This document shows positions 48,415 to 60,711 of a stretch of 64,000 nt of DNA, piece after piece. Numbering within the stretch: the stretch's first letter is position 1; every line of letters starts with the position of its first letter. The translations under genes and the position numbers were made by a program. This DNA is from Lethocerus indicus (lineage: Eukaryota > Arthropoda > Insecta > Hemiptera > Belostomatidae): positions 5,084,001 to 5,148,000 of the forward strand of contig JACDQD010000004.1 in the NCBI GenBank assembly GCA_019843655.1, in the 5' to 3' direction. Below the pieces are notes generated by a model. The model ran no database searches. It saw nothing but the letters and a program-made list of their open reading frames with translations, and had not been told where the DNA came from.

Positions 48415-48546
48415 TTAATTTGGGGGCGCCGGTGTTCTTGCCGCCGGTCCCGAGTTGGCGTTGACTTTGGGGCCCTTCTTGTTAAAGAGCAGCAATAAGC
48501 TTTTTACGGAACTAATGCCACGCAAAGCCGCTTGTCCCCCAGTCAT
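48415..48546 (-). CDS. Doubtful 43-codon ORF, minus strand
   Basis: An ATG-started frame, MTGGQAALRGISSVK onward, ending Pro-rich before TAA. About 40 bases past the stop on the same strand is a good donor-like CCAG|GTGAGC (near 48381), so the two could belong to one untranslated or regulatory exon. I do not recognise the peptide. It lies in a GC-rich block where short frames arise readily, so it is probably not a gene. Confidence 0.08.
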   Translation of the reverse strand: MTGGQAALRGISSVKSLLLLFNKKGPKVNANSGPAARTPAPPN

Positions 48547-51500
48547 CCCCCTCGTCTTCCGACTCCATGAACCGCCCGCTTTCCTACAAAGACTAGAATG
48601 TCTCGATTTGTTTTCTTATTCCTGAAACGATCACTTAACAAATATCTCTTTATCTTTTTAAATGAAATTCTGTTTAAGGTGGTACAATAAAAAACGTTGT
48701 TCCCCATGTATTTTGTTGGAATATATTTACGTGTTATTTATCACCACTGGAGAAAAGCCTTTTTTCTCATGCCGCTTTACTTTAATATATTCGTTTCGAA
48801 ATGTCTACGATTTTAAATGCAATATCAATCTTATTCGAAAGCATTCCTTCCGTTGACTCTGTGGAGTTGAAGAAACAACCGAATCTTACCTCGAGTGAAA
48901 GAACGTGGGAACACTTTGCGGGGCCATGTAGAATTGTACACTTTGGGCCGTGCAGTGGAGGACGGAAAAGCCGGCTGGCGGGCTTAGATTTATGGTTGAG
49001 TGAGGGCTACTGGGCATACTGGACACCCCTCCCCCCTCCCTCCTCACACCACTACCCAAATAAATCCACTCCAGGACTCTACTTCATTTTGGTGGCGGTC
49101 GTAGTACAGCCCATTACCGGCTCTATTTCCCGTTTTAGCCGGCTTCACCAACAGCAAGCGATCGCCTCCTCTCGTGTTTTCTCATTTCCATAAGTTCTTA
49201 CACGAGTATTTCGACTAAATATGCATGTATTGATGACAGTGTCGTGAATGGTAATCGGCAAACTGGAGTAATAAAAAACCGAGAACTTAAGAAAAATCAC
49301 ACCTTATTCTCGAACCGTTTGTACCACAGTTAATTATAAACTTAAAAGGTTTATCTCAGGCTGATGAAACGCTGCACTTACTATACGAGTTTACACGTAT
49401 TTTTGATTACCTCAAGATTTAAGGAATTCAAATTGTATGAATATATTCAGAAATATTTGTGCAGATTTACTACTTGGATATCGTGTAACGCTCACTTAAA
49501 AACTAAATTTATCAACTGCCGCTTTTTATTACCCGGAAATAAAATAATATATCCCCCTATATAAAATATAAATATATTCCATTTCATTAGTGCGGCCAAA
49601 ATCCAGTATATTAGATTAAACAGATATACTGCCCACTAAATCTAATGAAAGTGGTAGAGGCCATTTCAGTACGCCTAGTAATCTGAAATTGATTCTGGTC
49701 TGGAAAATCCCATTGACATTAATCCGTATTTCCATTAGCCCAGCCCAATAACCAGCGATACTTTTCATACAAAGGACTATTTTTCATTGAAACAATCTTC
49801 CAATGGAAACTAGATTTCATAGCTCGACGACCCAGTAAAATCCTGAAATTCAATAAGCGTTTCGAAAGAAATGATAATTCATTTGAAATCTACAATTCCT
49901 TCACTCTTCTATCACTGGCCTCGTCCTTCTGTATCAGAATTAGTAGTATATATTCAATGTAATTTTATTGTCCAGGATATAATAACAACGATACGGTTTA
50001 TCTTACAAGTTTGAACCAAGTCATAAATAGAGAACAGTATTAATAATTTCCAGCCTCATATATTACCTAATATACTAATATTCGGTACTATACCTCGCGA
50101 CGATATATACCAACAGTAATTATGAAAAGAATACAGCGTATTCGAATAAGAATACAAAAAGTGCAAAATATTTCGGACGAAGACTCACATATTTGATTGG
50201 CAAGCATTTTCTCAGATTAATTTTATGTTATAACATGGCTACTAAATTTCGAGATAGGTAAATTACACTCGAAGCAACATAACCACTAAACTATAGCGGG
50301 TGTTTATTAATGCTTTGAAATTCTTGATGAATTGAAATGAGACATTCAATTGGAGGGTGGCCCTTTGAATACGTCGGCGAATTTGACTACCAAAATTGAA
50401 ATGCGGCCAATTGACGAAAAGAGAATCGGCTTATATGAATCGTCATACGAAATCACACTTCGCTCGGTGTAATCAAACAGGGGATTTCCGGAATTTTCAC
50501 TGAATTCGATCATCCGATTGAGGAAAACCTCGTTATAATTAACGCTTACACGTCAGTCCGAGATACATTTTTCGCCGAGCTCACCAATTGGACAAGTAAC
50601 TTTTTTTTATACTAGGGGTATACAGACGTATTGCAATGTTCTATTTTCGTTCTGTTTACATGACAAAACAACATTTCTTGTGCATGACGTCGGGCAATAC
50701 TGAGGGAATTTTTATCTCATATGCCAAGACAATTATATTGAGTCAATAAATAAATACCATACGTTCACTGTACCCTGTGAGCCTTGATCAGGGAAACCGT
50801 AATGGGTAAACCGCGTTGTCTAGTAAATTTTATGTATTTCTACAACAAAGAGCTTTTCCGTGTTTTTCAACAGCTGGGAGCGTAGTTATTCAATCGATTA
50901 TAAACGATTTTGACATAACATCGTGTACTTTATGACCTATCGAATTATCTTTCTTTCCAGAACTCGTTCTCAATTCATGATCGGCAGTTTCTATTAACCG
51001 ATCGTCTATTATCTTTATCCTTATTTGGCTTTCTGCGGATACTGGGACACTAATTGTCCCATAAAATTTGTCTTGAAATTACTTCGAATAAATATGATTA
51101 ACATTAAATAACGTATTCCTGAGAGTCCTGAGATCTTCTGTCTTCATTCGTAGATTTGGTTTTACATGAGACAATTAGGTTTTATTAGAATGCCGTATAT
51201 TAGTGAAGAGTATATTCTATGAACCGTTAATTCGAATATACATTTTAATAATAATAATAATGGAATATAAATATATTTATGAATACTGAATTATTGTTGG
51301 AGGAGCAGGACGTTATTCGATCCTGGCGGACGATTAGCCAGAGATTGATCACAGTAATAGGATCTTAACTCACTGAAGATGGCCCAACTTATAGAGACGC
51401 GATGCTAAACTTCTGACATCTAACGACTCGGGTTGAAAGAAACCCTCGCTTTTATAACCGATTATTGTTTGACTCACTAATCCGGTGCTCGGACGAACTG

Positions 51501-53790
51501 TGAATGTGTAGCTGAGGTAGGCCGGTGCCCGCCCAAAAGGATGAGCGTAAATTACGCGCAATTTCGCTGGTTCGCCCGTGGGGCCCAGAACACTCCACCG
51601 AGTGGAGGAAAGCCAAAAATGGGTTGGGGGAGCATCATCGATCTGCGTCCCGGAAAAATGGGGGCCGTTTTCCGCGCCAGCTCAACGTTTAATCGCTCCG
51701 CCGGCATCATCCTCCCTCAGGGGCCCTCCGAGCACCCCATTAGGTACAACCTGCGGGAAAACTGAAGTACTCCCGGACCCGATACCCGAATAGAGTCTCC
51801 CGCACCTGTTAAGTAATGGCGAGAATACCGGCTACGGGACGTTTTATTCGCGTACACTTGGTATTCACGCGCGGCAGATCATTCCCAGTTAATTTCTCTC
51901 CGCTCGGGACCGAAAATATTTAGTTTACACCGTTCGAACCATTCTAACCGTTCGTTGGTTGGCTCAATTTCATACTGGTTATTCATAATTGTAAATAACA
52001 ATGCGTTAGTATAACTAACATATCAGGGTTCCAACAACACATCGCCCTAATGATTTACTCTTCTCTTATCACTGCTTTTATCGTTTTGAATCGACTAGAT
52101 AATATCAATCCTTCAAACTCACTTAGGATTCGGCCGCGAGGGTGTCTAGATTGATGGGAGGAGTGGGAGAAAGGCAATAAAGGAAGGGTACGAAAGAGGG
52201 AGGAAGATGAAGAAGTGATTAGGAGACCATTTGCATGGGAGCCTAATGGCGGTGATTAGATCAAAAGTTACTTAGCGACTGAATCGCTTCCCCCACGGCC
52301 CTCTTCATAATTGCATAAATACTTCATTGTTTGACGCCTCCGCCGCTCCTCCCGCCGATCCGAATTTAAATGTAATTTTTGTTAATGTTTGTTTCCATGG
52401 ATGTCTCTCGAATCGTTAAGATGGAAGCGGTTTTTTCGTCGAATCCGTGATGTGGTTACACATAAATTTATTCATAAATGTTTCAATATACAATTATAAG
52501 AATGTAATAGAATAATGGTCGCCATGATACTTGAGATCATCCACTTAAATAAACTATATAAGTATTCGGTATCGACGGTAGATTCAAAATAAATAAATAT
52601 ACATACATATTAATCTATAAAAATATCTACATAGTTGCATAAAACTTATTCCAAAGTCATAATAGTGGACTCTATTATTATGTTGGTTTCCGCTTCTGTA
52701 AAATCACCCTGTTTCAACCGTACGCGAAGTGCAGATTCAATTGTTCTACATAAGGGTTCTACAAGGGGTTGTAATATTAGCTAAATCCAACCGTTTCAAA
52801 GGTTTAAACAGCCCCGGGAAGATACTCCGCATTCCTTCCCCTATTCGGATCTAATAGTAAACTTGTGCGAATTCCATTCTGTTTTCAACAGGCGTAGCCC
52901 AAGTGCTTTAACGTCGAATCTAAAATAGATTCACTGAATCAATAATGAAGACAATCGCGAGTGTCACCGAATTCGATTCAAAGTAGATAATAGCCAGTGT
53001 AACGAACGCTCGGGCGTCATATTCAATTTCGCATTCGATTTCATTTTTCCATCTGGTACTGTGACATTATTTAAAATTAATATCTGAAAGGGGCAAGAAA
53101 GTCCACATTCGGCCCGCAGTCGAAGAGTGGCTGCCTAAGTTTTCTAAAAATATTTGATCATTTTATTCCCTACGATTCTGATTTGGTAAAATTTTCGAAG
53201 GAAAATTATAGTAATGTCTTTCATTAAAGAGGATTTGGGGGTTATTATCCGTTAGAGCGAATAATAGTTCTTCATATTAGAACGGAGATGTTAAAACGAC
53301 TTTACCTATATCACAAAACACTTGTTTCCTGTGATAAGTGTCAGACATAAATCGGCAACCAAGAATTGTCAAGAAAAATAAAAGGGGAAAAACGAGAGGC
53401 AGAAAATCACGCAGTGATTACATTGAGGATGACGAAAAACACAATACATTAAACGATAATTGATTAGAGTTATGTGCTTTGGGGACAAGTGTTAATAAAC
53501 GAACAACGTGCGCCACAGGACTGAAACGGTTCGGGAATATAGAAAAGGCGGAGAGTGTGCCTGTTTGTTCATATTTTTCACTCTCAATACATACGTCGAG
53601 TACACGACTGTCCTCGGAAACAAATATAAAGTCCCCCGTTTGTTCTATAAATTGCGCCCTGAGTGCCCCTCGGCTTTGTTTCGGAGACGGGGCGCTCCCG
53701 GTTAAATTATAAATACCGGAGCCGAAGAAAGAGTCGGAGTTTCAGGTTCAGTGTTTGCCGAACATCTGCGACCCTCGGGCGCGGAAAATG
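48547..53790. other. AT-rich non-coding stretch
   Basis: No recognisable gene over 5 kb. A Su(H)-like CGTGGGAA lies at 48903-48910. The 130-codon plus frame at 48801-49193 has no known domain. 49200-51300 is AT-rich with only very short frames and an (AAT)n tract at 51246-51261. A more GC-balanced block at 51540-51800 also gives unrecognised frames. Confidence 0.65.
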
Positions 53791-53841
53791 CCCGGGCAAA
53801 TACGATAACATCTCGGCAAATCCGGGCAAAAACCGGGCGCG
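53791..53841 (+). repeat. Short irregular CGGGCAAA repeats
   Basis: Related words CCGGGCAAAT, TCGGCAAAT, CCGGGCAAAA and CCGGGCGCGG occur within 50 bases (from 53792, 53813, 53822 and 53833). The spacing is irregular, so it looks like a cluster of similar binding sites or a decayed tandem repeat. Confidence 0.45.
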
Positions 53842-54641
53842 GCTAATGTCGGAAATGCCCTTCTACCACTGAAGACATTTCGTAATACGAAAATTGGCGT
53901 GAAACCTTTTTCTGTCTAAAAATATTTCAGAACATGCAACCATTTGTAATTTTACAATCTTCTAAACTTTTACAATATTTCGTTGCCGGCTGCACACCAA
54001 TATTTTCACTATCATCAGTATTAATCGGTCGCGTAGAAACAATCGAGCACGTGTAAACCCCTATTTTTAGAATATTACCACAACTCAAGGAAACCGCTGA
54101 TAAGGTTATATAAGTATGCATAAAAAAGTATTATTATTGTATCACTCTTCTCTCGCAGCCGAAGGGGTTTAAATAATTGTTTAGAATGTAAATTTAACTC
54201 TCGCATAAAGTTAGGAATGTAGTTGCGTGTAAATACATTTTCGAATAGTAGTTCATTTTTATTTTCGTGTTATTTTCTAACGTTATTGTGCCACTTACAT
54301 ATTCTTTTCTCAGAGCTCGAGCTCTACACCCACAACATGATCGGTTCCCTATGTTCAGATATAATTAAAGGTGCCTTACCTCTGGTGACAGTTCCTATTT
54401 ATTCTGGAAACCTTGAATATTTCAGTTTATAAAATTTCTATAGGTAGTCGAACGCATTTTCCTTTTAATGTTAAGCGAAAAAGAAAATCTTCAAATGTCG
54501 GTTAAGTGCTTTCATGAAATGCAGAGATGTGCATGAGATGTGTTCAGCGGGTCTGTAGTAATTCGACGCCAGGAGGTTAACGGGTAGCATTGTGGGCGGA
54601 GGCTCTCGGGGTATTGGATAAGTTTGATGAATCGGAGCGTG
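53842..54641. other. AT-rich non-coding stretch
   Basis: Nothing recognisable. Confidence 0.7.
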
Positions 54642-54673
54642 TCCCCGAGTCACAAGTTCCCCGGGTCACAAGT
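54642..54673 (+). repeat. 16-bp tandem duplication
   Basis: TCCCCGAGTCACAAGT is followed directly by TCCCCGGGTCACAAGT, with one mismatch. Each copy contains GTCAC, so in principle it could be a paired factor site with 16-bp spacing. Confidence 0.85.
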
Positions 54674-57417
54674 ACAGCGGGCCCCGCATTTCCATAACGT
54701 CGGCCAGTGTTCACGCTCCGCCGAGACTTCCGCGACGGAGCACCACCCCCTCCCGGCTCCCCCTAGCAGGTGCCCGCTCCCTATCAGCAGGTCCCTTATG
54801 CCTTTCAGACGGCGTCTCGACGGCCTACAGTCCGTCCAACGTGAAAACAATTTGCAGGCGTGAAATAATTTATATCGGACGGTATAATACTCGCGAATAA
54901 AGCGTCTTCAAGGTTTTGAGAAATTACAAATCAACTATTATTCAAAACGGAGTCCTACGAATTGAACTGGGGACGATTATTCGTCGAGAAACTTTTTATA
55001 TCCAGTCACTATTATTCGCTCTTGTAGAACGATCTAAAGAAGAGGAAAAAGATTATTTATAGTCACTTTTCCCCGACTTGAATCCAAGTTATATAGATGG
55101 AATTTCCTTCGATGGGAGTATAGTTATTTTGATTTATCGGCCGGGCGGACTGCCGATCTCCCGTGGAGCCGGCGAAAACTCAACACTCGAAAAACGATAA
55201 AACTTTTGACAGCTTTCAAAAATATTCTAAAGCGGTCGACGTATTGAAATATCCCGAGTTTATTCGACGGTACCGAATCACGCGATCGCCACGGGCTATG
55301 TTCGTCGGCCACGAAATCTGAAAATACAAATAATACTATTTCCCTTGTGTGAATCTTATACAACCGGTAAATGTTGTTCGAGTTTTGCTGTTTAGTCTCC
55401 TCCTCTGTTTAGTTTCGTACCGGCTCGTAAGATAAGGCAAAAGAACGCGGCCTTAAAAATCTGAGCCCCAACAGTTAAGTGTCATCCCATTAAATAATAA
55501 GGTAAATAATAAGTGGAACAAAAAAATCAAGTAATTCAATGGAATTTATCTTTATCGAGGCATTAGGAGTTAACACACACTATTAGGACCAGTATAAATT
55601 AGACAGTGCAATCTTGATTGAATATAGCTCTTAAATGCTTTGTTCATATCCTTTCCGTATTTTCATTGTTCTTAACCGTTTAAATTTTCACTGGCCAAAG
55701 GTGTGAAGCGTACATTAATTAATTAAAAAGGCCTTAATTAGACGTTAATTGAACGCATTAATTAAATACTCAAATTTCTGCCGGTTAAATTGTTCATTAC
55801 ATACCTACTGGCATATTTGTTGCCAATTGACGCATAAAACGAATTGCCTAATAGATAAATTGAACTCATTATTATGTTTCTTTTTTCTTAATTTTGGACT
55901 TTCTATGTTAAACTGTGGAAAGTTGTCGTTTTAAATATTACTGATATACAATATTGTTCTATACGACGTCTGCAGAAGATATTACCAAAAAGTGATAATA
56001 AGCGATAATCGTATTTGATCATTTGATCCTATCTACTCCAAATATAGTGCAATGATACTTTAGTTAATAATAAATAAATTTTAAATAAACTTCTTTCGGC
56101 AGAAAGAAGGCTGTTGTATATCTCAGTTTCAAAAGTTGTGCATTACACTAATTGGCCGGGAAAAGAAAACATTAAAAGTAAGACAAGTTCCAATTTGGTA
56201 GATTAGGACGCCGAAGGAAACCATACCGCAGAGGCAAAATTAAACTGGGAAAAGCGGGACCGAGAAAGCAGTGGAAATTCCGACTTTTTCTAGGCCACCT
56301 TCTGGACATTGTTAATAACTTAGAGAATTAGTGGTAGAAGTGAAACTTCTGTACACTCTAGTTGATATGGGTTGGTATTCGCAGCAATTTATATACTGTT
56401 CCTTAAATAAGCCTAAATCACGAAAGTACAATATCCATCATTATTATATTTTACCAAATATAATATAAATATAATGCATATATCATATAAAATAATTGTA
56501 ATTTAATATTAATTTTAATATTAATTTTGAATGTCCTTTACTAACCGCATTGTTTCCAGTTTCGGTTAGAATATTATAATTTGACGCAAATATTATAAAT
56601 GTAATCAAAATAATAATATCTGAGTGATTATATTGCATTCCGTCTTACGCCCGCTAAGTAATATTTGTACTCTACAAACTGAAATGAAAGAACAAAATTC
56701 AAATCGTAATATACCATTTTAATCAAAAATGTTATTTCTCATTACGCTATTGTTTCATATAATTTAATTCCGGATAATTGATTAGTATTCCCATAATGCG
56801 CGCGCTTTGAGTTTGAGCGGAAATATAAAATCAAAGAGACGTGTAGAATTTAATGAACCCCTTAAGGGGAATCATTCGTAGTTATGAAAATGCTGCAGCT
56901 TATTAAACGAATTCAATATTCCCCATTTTATCCTATAGATATTATGTTTAGTCAGGACTACATATTCCGGCCACAGGAATATAAATCGTTCGTTCGGTAC
57001 ACACACATACGTAAATTATTATTTCATATTTAATTGTTCTTAGGCTCATATAACACCATGAATATCGTTTATCTTAGCATGCATAGAATAAAATATTGAA
57101 ATTGAGTTTTTATTATCACTGTTATCGACTGCTCCTTGTTGTAAATAGTATAGGGTAATATATTTATGTTGAAAATGATCACACGTCGTCGGTTCAGATA
57201 TCGTGACGGCCATAAAGGGCTAAATTTTAGGCGGTGCAGTAATAAATAACGGGCGATATAATTCTAGGGTTGGACGGGCGTGTAATTTTAAGCTCGATAA
57301 TCCTTGGAATCTTTCATACTGAGTGAATATTCGGGCGCCGGGATGCACTCCACTGCTCAGGGGTGATTGCGGATTAAATTTTCACACCCCGTCCTATAAA
57401 CGGAAAATACATTAATT
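54674..57417. other. AT-rich non-coding stretch
   Basis: No recognisable gene. It contains the TAATTA cluster at 55716-55764 and a near-repeat TAATATTAATTT twice in tandem around 56510-56535. Confidence 0.7.
55716..55764. promoter_or_regulatory. Cluster of homeodomain-type TAATTA sites
   Basis: Four TAATTA words (55716, 55720 overlapping, 55735, 55759) and one TAATTG (55746) fall within 49 bases, with a GGCC between them. TAATTA is the core site of Antennapedia-class and many other homeodomains. Density this high is suggestive of an enhancer core, although AT-rich DNA yields such words readily. Confidence 0.35.
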
Positions 57418-57560
57418 CGGTGGCCCCGGGCGGGGACGGTGCCCGCCAAGTATGAATATTTAAGGGGAAGACAGGGCCCGCCCGGGCCGGCGCTCTGCGG
57501 CGGTCCGAGTAAACCCAGCGTTTTACGAGCGGTGCCCGATTAACTGGGCCCCCTCTCAGC
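57418..57560. other. GC-rich CpG-dense patch
   Basis: Sharp rise in GC, with GGCCCCGGGCGGGG, GGGCCCGCCCGGGCCGGCGC and similar words, set between AT-rich flanks. It could be a CpG-island-like promoter or enhancer; no gene start is evident. Confidence 0.4.
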
Positions 57561-57997
57561 TACGCCATATTAAAAAGCTTAAAATACTCAAAGCTCGAGC
57601 GGCACGTAATAGCCACCACCGGAACCGACCGACTGAGACCTCTTCTAGAACGGAGAGGCACAGAGAAGTGGTGTCTGTTAGTCGGAGCTCTAGGAGTTAC
57701 GGATGCTCCACTATAACACAAGCAGATAATGTTATTTTGATTCGGTCTTTCGTCATCGGAATTACAGGGTTGAGGGGCCAGTTCGTCGGTATTCTATTGT
57801 GTCGGGTATCTCACGTCGGCGAGGAGTGGCAGAGTGTCGGCCGGAAAAGTAACACCGGGGTTTATTAGGATCGAGGCCGAAACGTGACGAACCAATCAGC
57901 GGGGGACTCGTAACTTTCCAGTTATTTTCCGAGTGTGGCCCCTCTGTCCGGCATTGTTTTGCCGGGCTACTTCGGCGGGTTTTCTCCTTTTCCATTT
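57561..57997. other. Non-coding stretch
   Basis: Nothing recognisable. Frames here are unrecognised or run into the downstream CT array. Confidence 0.65.
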
Positions 57998-58018
57998 TCT
58001 CTCTCTCTCCTTTCTCTC

Positions 58019-58070
<52 letters not shown>

Positions 58071-58117
58071 TCTCTCTCTCTCTCGCTCTCTCTCTCTCTC
58101 CGTCTCTCTGTCTCTCA
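57998..58117 (+). repeat. (CT)n microsatellite cluster
   Basis: About 120 bases of CT with a few interruptions and a pure core at 58022-58066. The 147-codon minus-strand frame through it is a Glu-Arg repeat made by the array. Confidence 0.95.
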
Positions 58118-58660
58118 CTGCGACCAACCCCTTTCTCCGTCTCATCACGTATAGAGCCCCGGGGCGGGACACCGCCAATTGTATCGCTGCCCTAGCGCTA
58201 TCCAACAGCGCGACAAAAAACGCCCACCCGACCGTAGAAACAGAGGATTTCCATTAGCGTTTTTCTATCTTTTTTTTTGAGTTTTTTTGAAACCGCGTTG
58301 GACCACTATCTACCCACTCGGGATTCCAAAAAGGAAGGCGGAACCCGTATTATCATCACTCCGGCAATCTTCTGCCTGCACTAGCTTATTTGGCTTATTT
58401 TAACTTACTCCTGTTCGGCTTTCGCTAACGTCCGTAATGATGAGTAAACCTTATTAAATGATCACTGAAAAGGATGGGAGCAAAGTTATCGAATCAATCA
58501 ACCAGGAAATTACTATGAGGGAATATTAAAATGACTACATTTAAATCAATGTAAAAAAAACGCTCAAAATGTTTTGATATACACTAAATTAGAGTGACTT
58601 TTTAAAATATGAAAGGATTGGAGTACAATGGGCATTATAGACAGTTTTGTTCGTTATCTT

Positions 58661-58664
<4 letters not shown>
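58118..58664. other. Non-coding stretch
   Basis: Nothing recognisable. Confidence 0.7.

Positions 58665-58725
<61 letters not shown>
58665..58725. repeat. (TA)n microsatellite, 61 bp
   Basis: The longest pure TA array in the window, followed by a short imperfect tail (TTCATATATAT). Confidence 0.95.
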
Positions 58726-58728
<3 letters not shown>

Positions 58729-60677
58729 TATATATTTATACATTTATAAGGCGTTTTGTCAGTTTTTCTTCTGGACACGTACATAAACATTGACGAGAAG
58801 ATATTAACTCGGTGGGTGATAATAACTCTCTTTGGTTTTAAATTCGAAACCCCTCAGCGCATTGTTCTATGCAAAATACTAGTTATTGTCATAAATAAGC
58901 GAGTAATCTCTCCCACTGCATTGAATTGGCATATAAAATGAAGTGGGTTGCAAAACGGAGAGGGAGAATAAATTTACAATGGCGTTTCTTTTTAGATACT
59001 ACTATAAACACTGGAAGTTCGGAGCGACCACTTCAATCCAATAATCTTCCCTTCTTTATAAAGTGATTGTCATTCATACCAGTTATTCAATATCTTAAGG
59101 TCTGGTAATGTTTTTTCGCGGATTCTCATACGTCAATACTCATAACTTAGTAATTAGAATTTTTACAATACTTATTAATTTATATTTCTTATAAATTATA
59201 AATTATAGTTTTGGAAAAAAGGAATACAATAAATCTTTCAGAATATCTGTCCTTAATTTACGGTATGATTACTGCATATACCGGATGGTAAACACATAAT
59301 TTCCTTCCCCAAATACTCTTCAGGAAATAGTAGCTGAAACCGGTTCTAGCGTAAGGCTAAATAAAAATCATCGATAGACTAGGGAATTATCCGGTCTCAT
59401 ACTTAATTTCTTGCGGTATAAAAGATGCTAAATTATTTTTAAAACTTTAATAAAGTGGTAACATCCAGCCGGTGTAAAACGGCGGTCGACTCGAATGGTA
59501 GCTGTTAGGGGGTGTAGATTTTCTCTAAACTTTGAATAACTTTCTTTTTGGAGACTGAGCCGGTAGACGCTGCACTTGACCTGGTTCGCGTTTCACCCAA
59601 AAGGAATGAAGGACGGACTATAAAAGCTTTTCGGGTTTTTAATTAAGAAGAAAGGCCGTGAGACCAACCCCGCCATGAAAGGGAACCGTCTACCGCTACA
59701 GCGAAAAGAAACACTTTCTATTTTTTTTCAAATACTATTCTCGATATTATTGCTAATGATTGCACTCGGAATGACTAGGCAATGTGTAAATCAGCTTTCA
59801 ATCTGAAATAATAAATGTAATATTCTTCAACTTCCTCACAATTTAGCTAATTTCAGATATTAGTACTTTGAATATTACGTTCATAATAATATAATATAAA
59901 CGACACCCTCGTAAGAGAGATTGGAGTCATTTGTGGGGCAGGATATATTTGTGGCCAGTTTTATTCATCTAGCAAAAATATTAGGGGTGCATGACTTGCA
60001 TTTACGATATTCCTGCTACCAGCGAATCGATATTGTTAGAAACATATATGTTCATCGACGAGAGTGGTAGAAATGGTATCTCTGTGTTACTATCGTCCAA
60101 CTCGAGTAGACAAACTTCGAATTAAATAATATAATAGAAATAAAAAATATTTAATCAAAAACGGTAGCTGATCAAATTCATTTGTCGCAACGTTGATTTC
60201 AGCACAGGCCTCCGTTAACGGATAAACATCGAAGACCTGAATTTTAGGAATCATTTACACAGCCGATTTTCCTTCGAGCGTTTTCAGGCCGTACTTAGTT
60301 AAATGACATTAGATTTAATTTAATCGGTTATGATATAATTCGATTTGAATTTCACTTAGTGCAAATTACTTGTTGAAGGGGAGCCTAGCGGAGAAAATTT
60401 GGTTTTCAGGGGGTGGGAGTGGGGGTGGTTGGGCGAGATGTAATCCATTACTAAACGTCTGTCGGTTTCTCGGTTGTCAGCGGGAGCGTTGAATTGAAAC
60501 GGCCCCGTCTTATTTTCAGCACCAAGCTCGGTTCCAACTTGGCACGATAAAAAGGAAAATGAATGCGCACTTGATATTGGACAACCCCCTGTCCCGAATA
60601 ACGACCCGTCCCCCATCGACTATTGACTCTGGACACTTTTACCTGATATTAAATTAAATTACAAACGAATCGTCACT
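58726..60677. other. AT-rich non-coding stretch
   Basis: Nothing recognisable. Confidence 0.7.
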
Positions 60678-60711
60678 CGTAATTCATTTTATCCCGTAAT
60701 TCATTTTGTCG
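60678..60711 (+). repeat. 17-bp tandem duplication
   Basis: CGTAATTCATTTTATCC is followed directly by CGTAATTCATTTTGTCG; the first 13 bases are identical. Confidence 0.85.

Noticed and set aside
48662..48856. TGEKPF in a plus-strand frame, reminiscent of a C2H2 zinc-finger linker
   Set aside because: No Cys-X2-Cys or His-X3-His pair follows at the right spacing. The match is six residues only and may be chance, or at most a decayed finger.
57762..58205. 147-codon minus-strand frame
   Set aside because: Its centre is a Glu-Arg repeat encoded by the (CT)n array.
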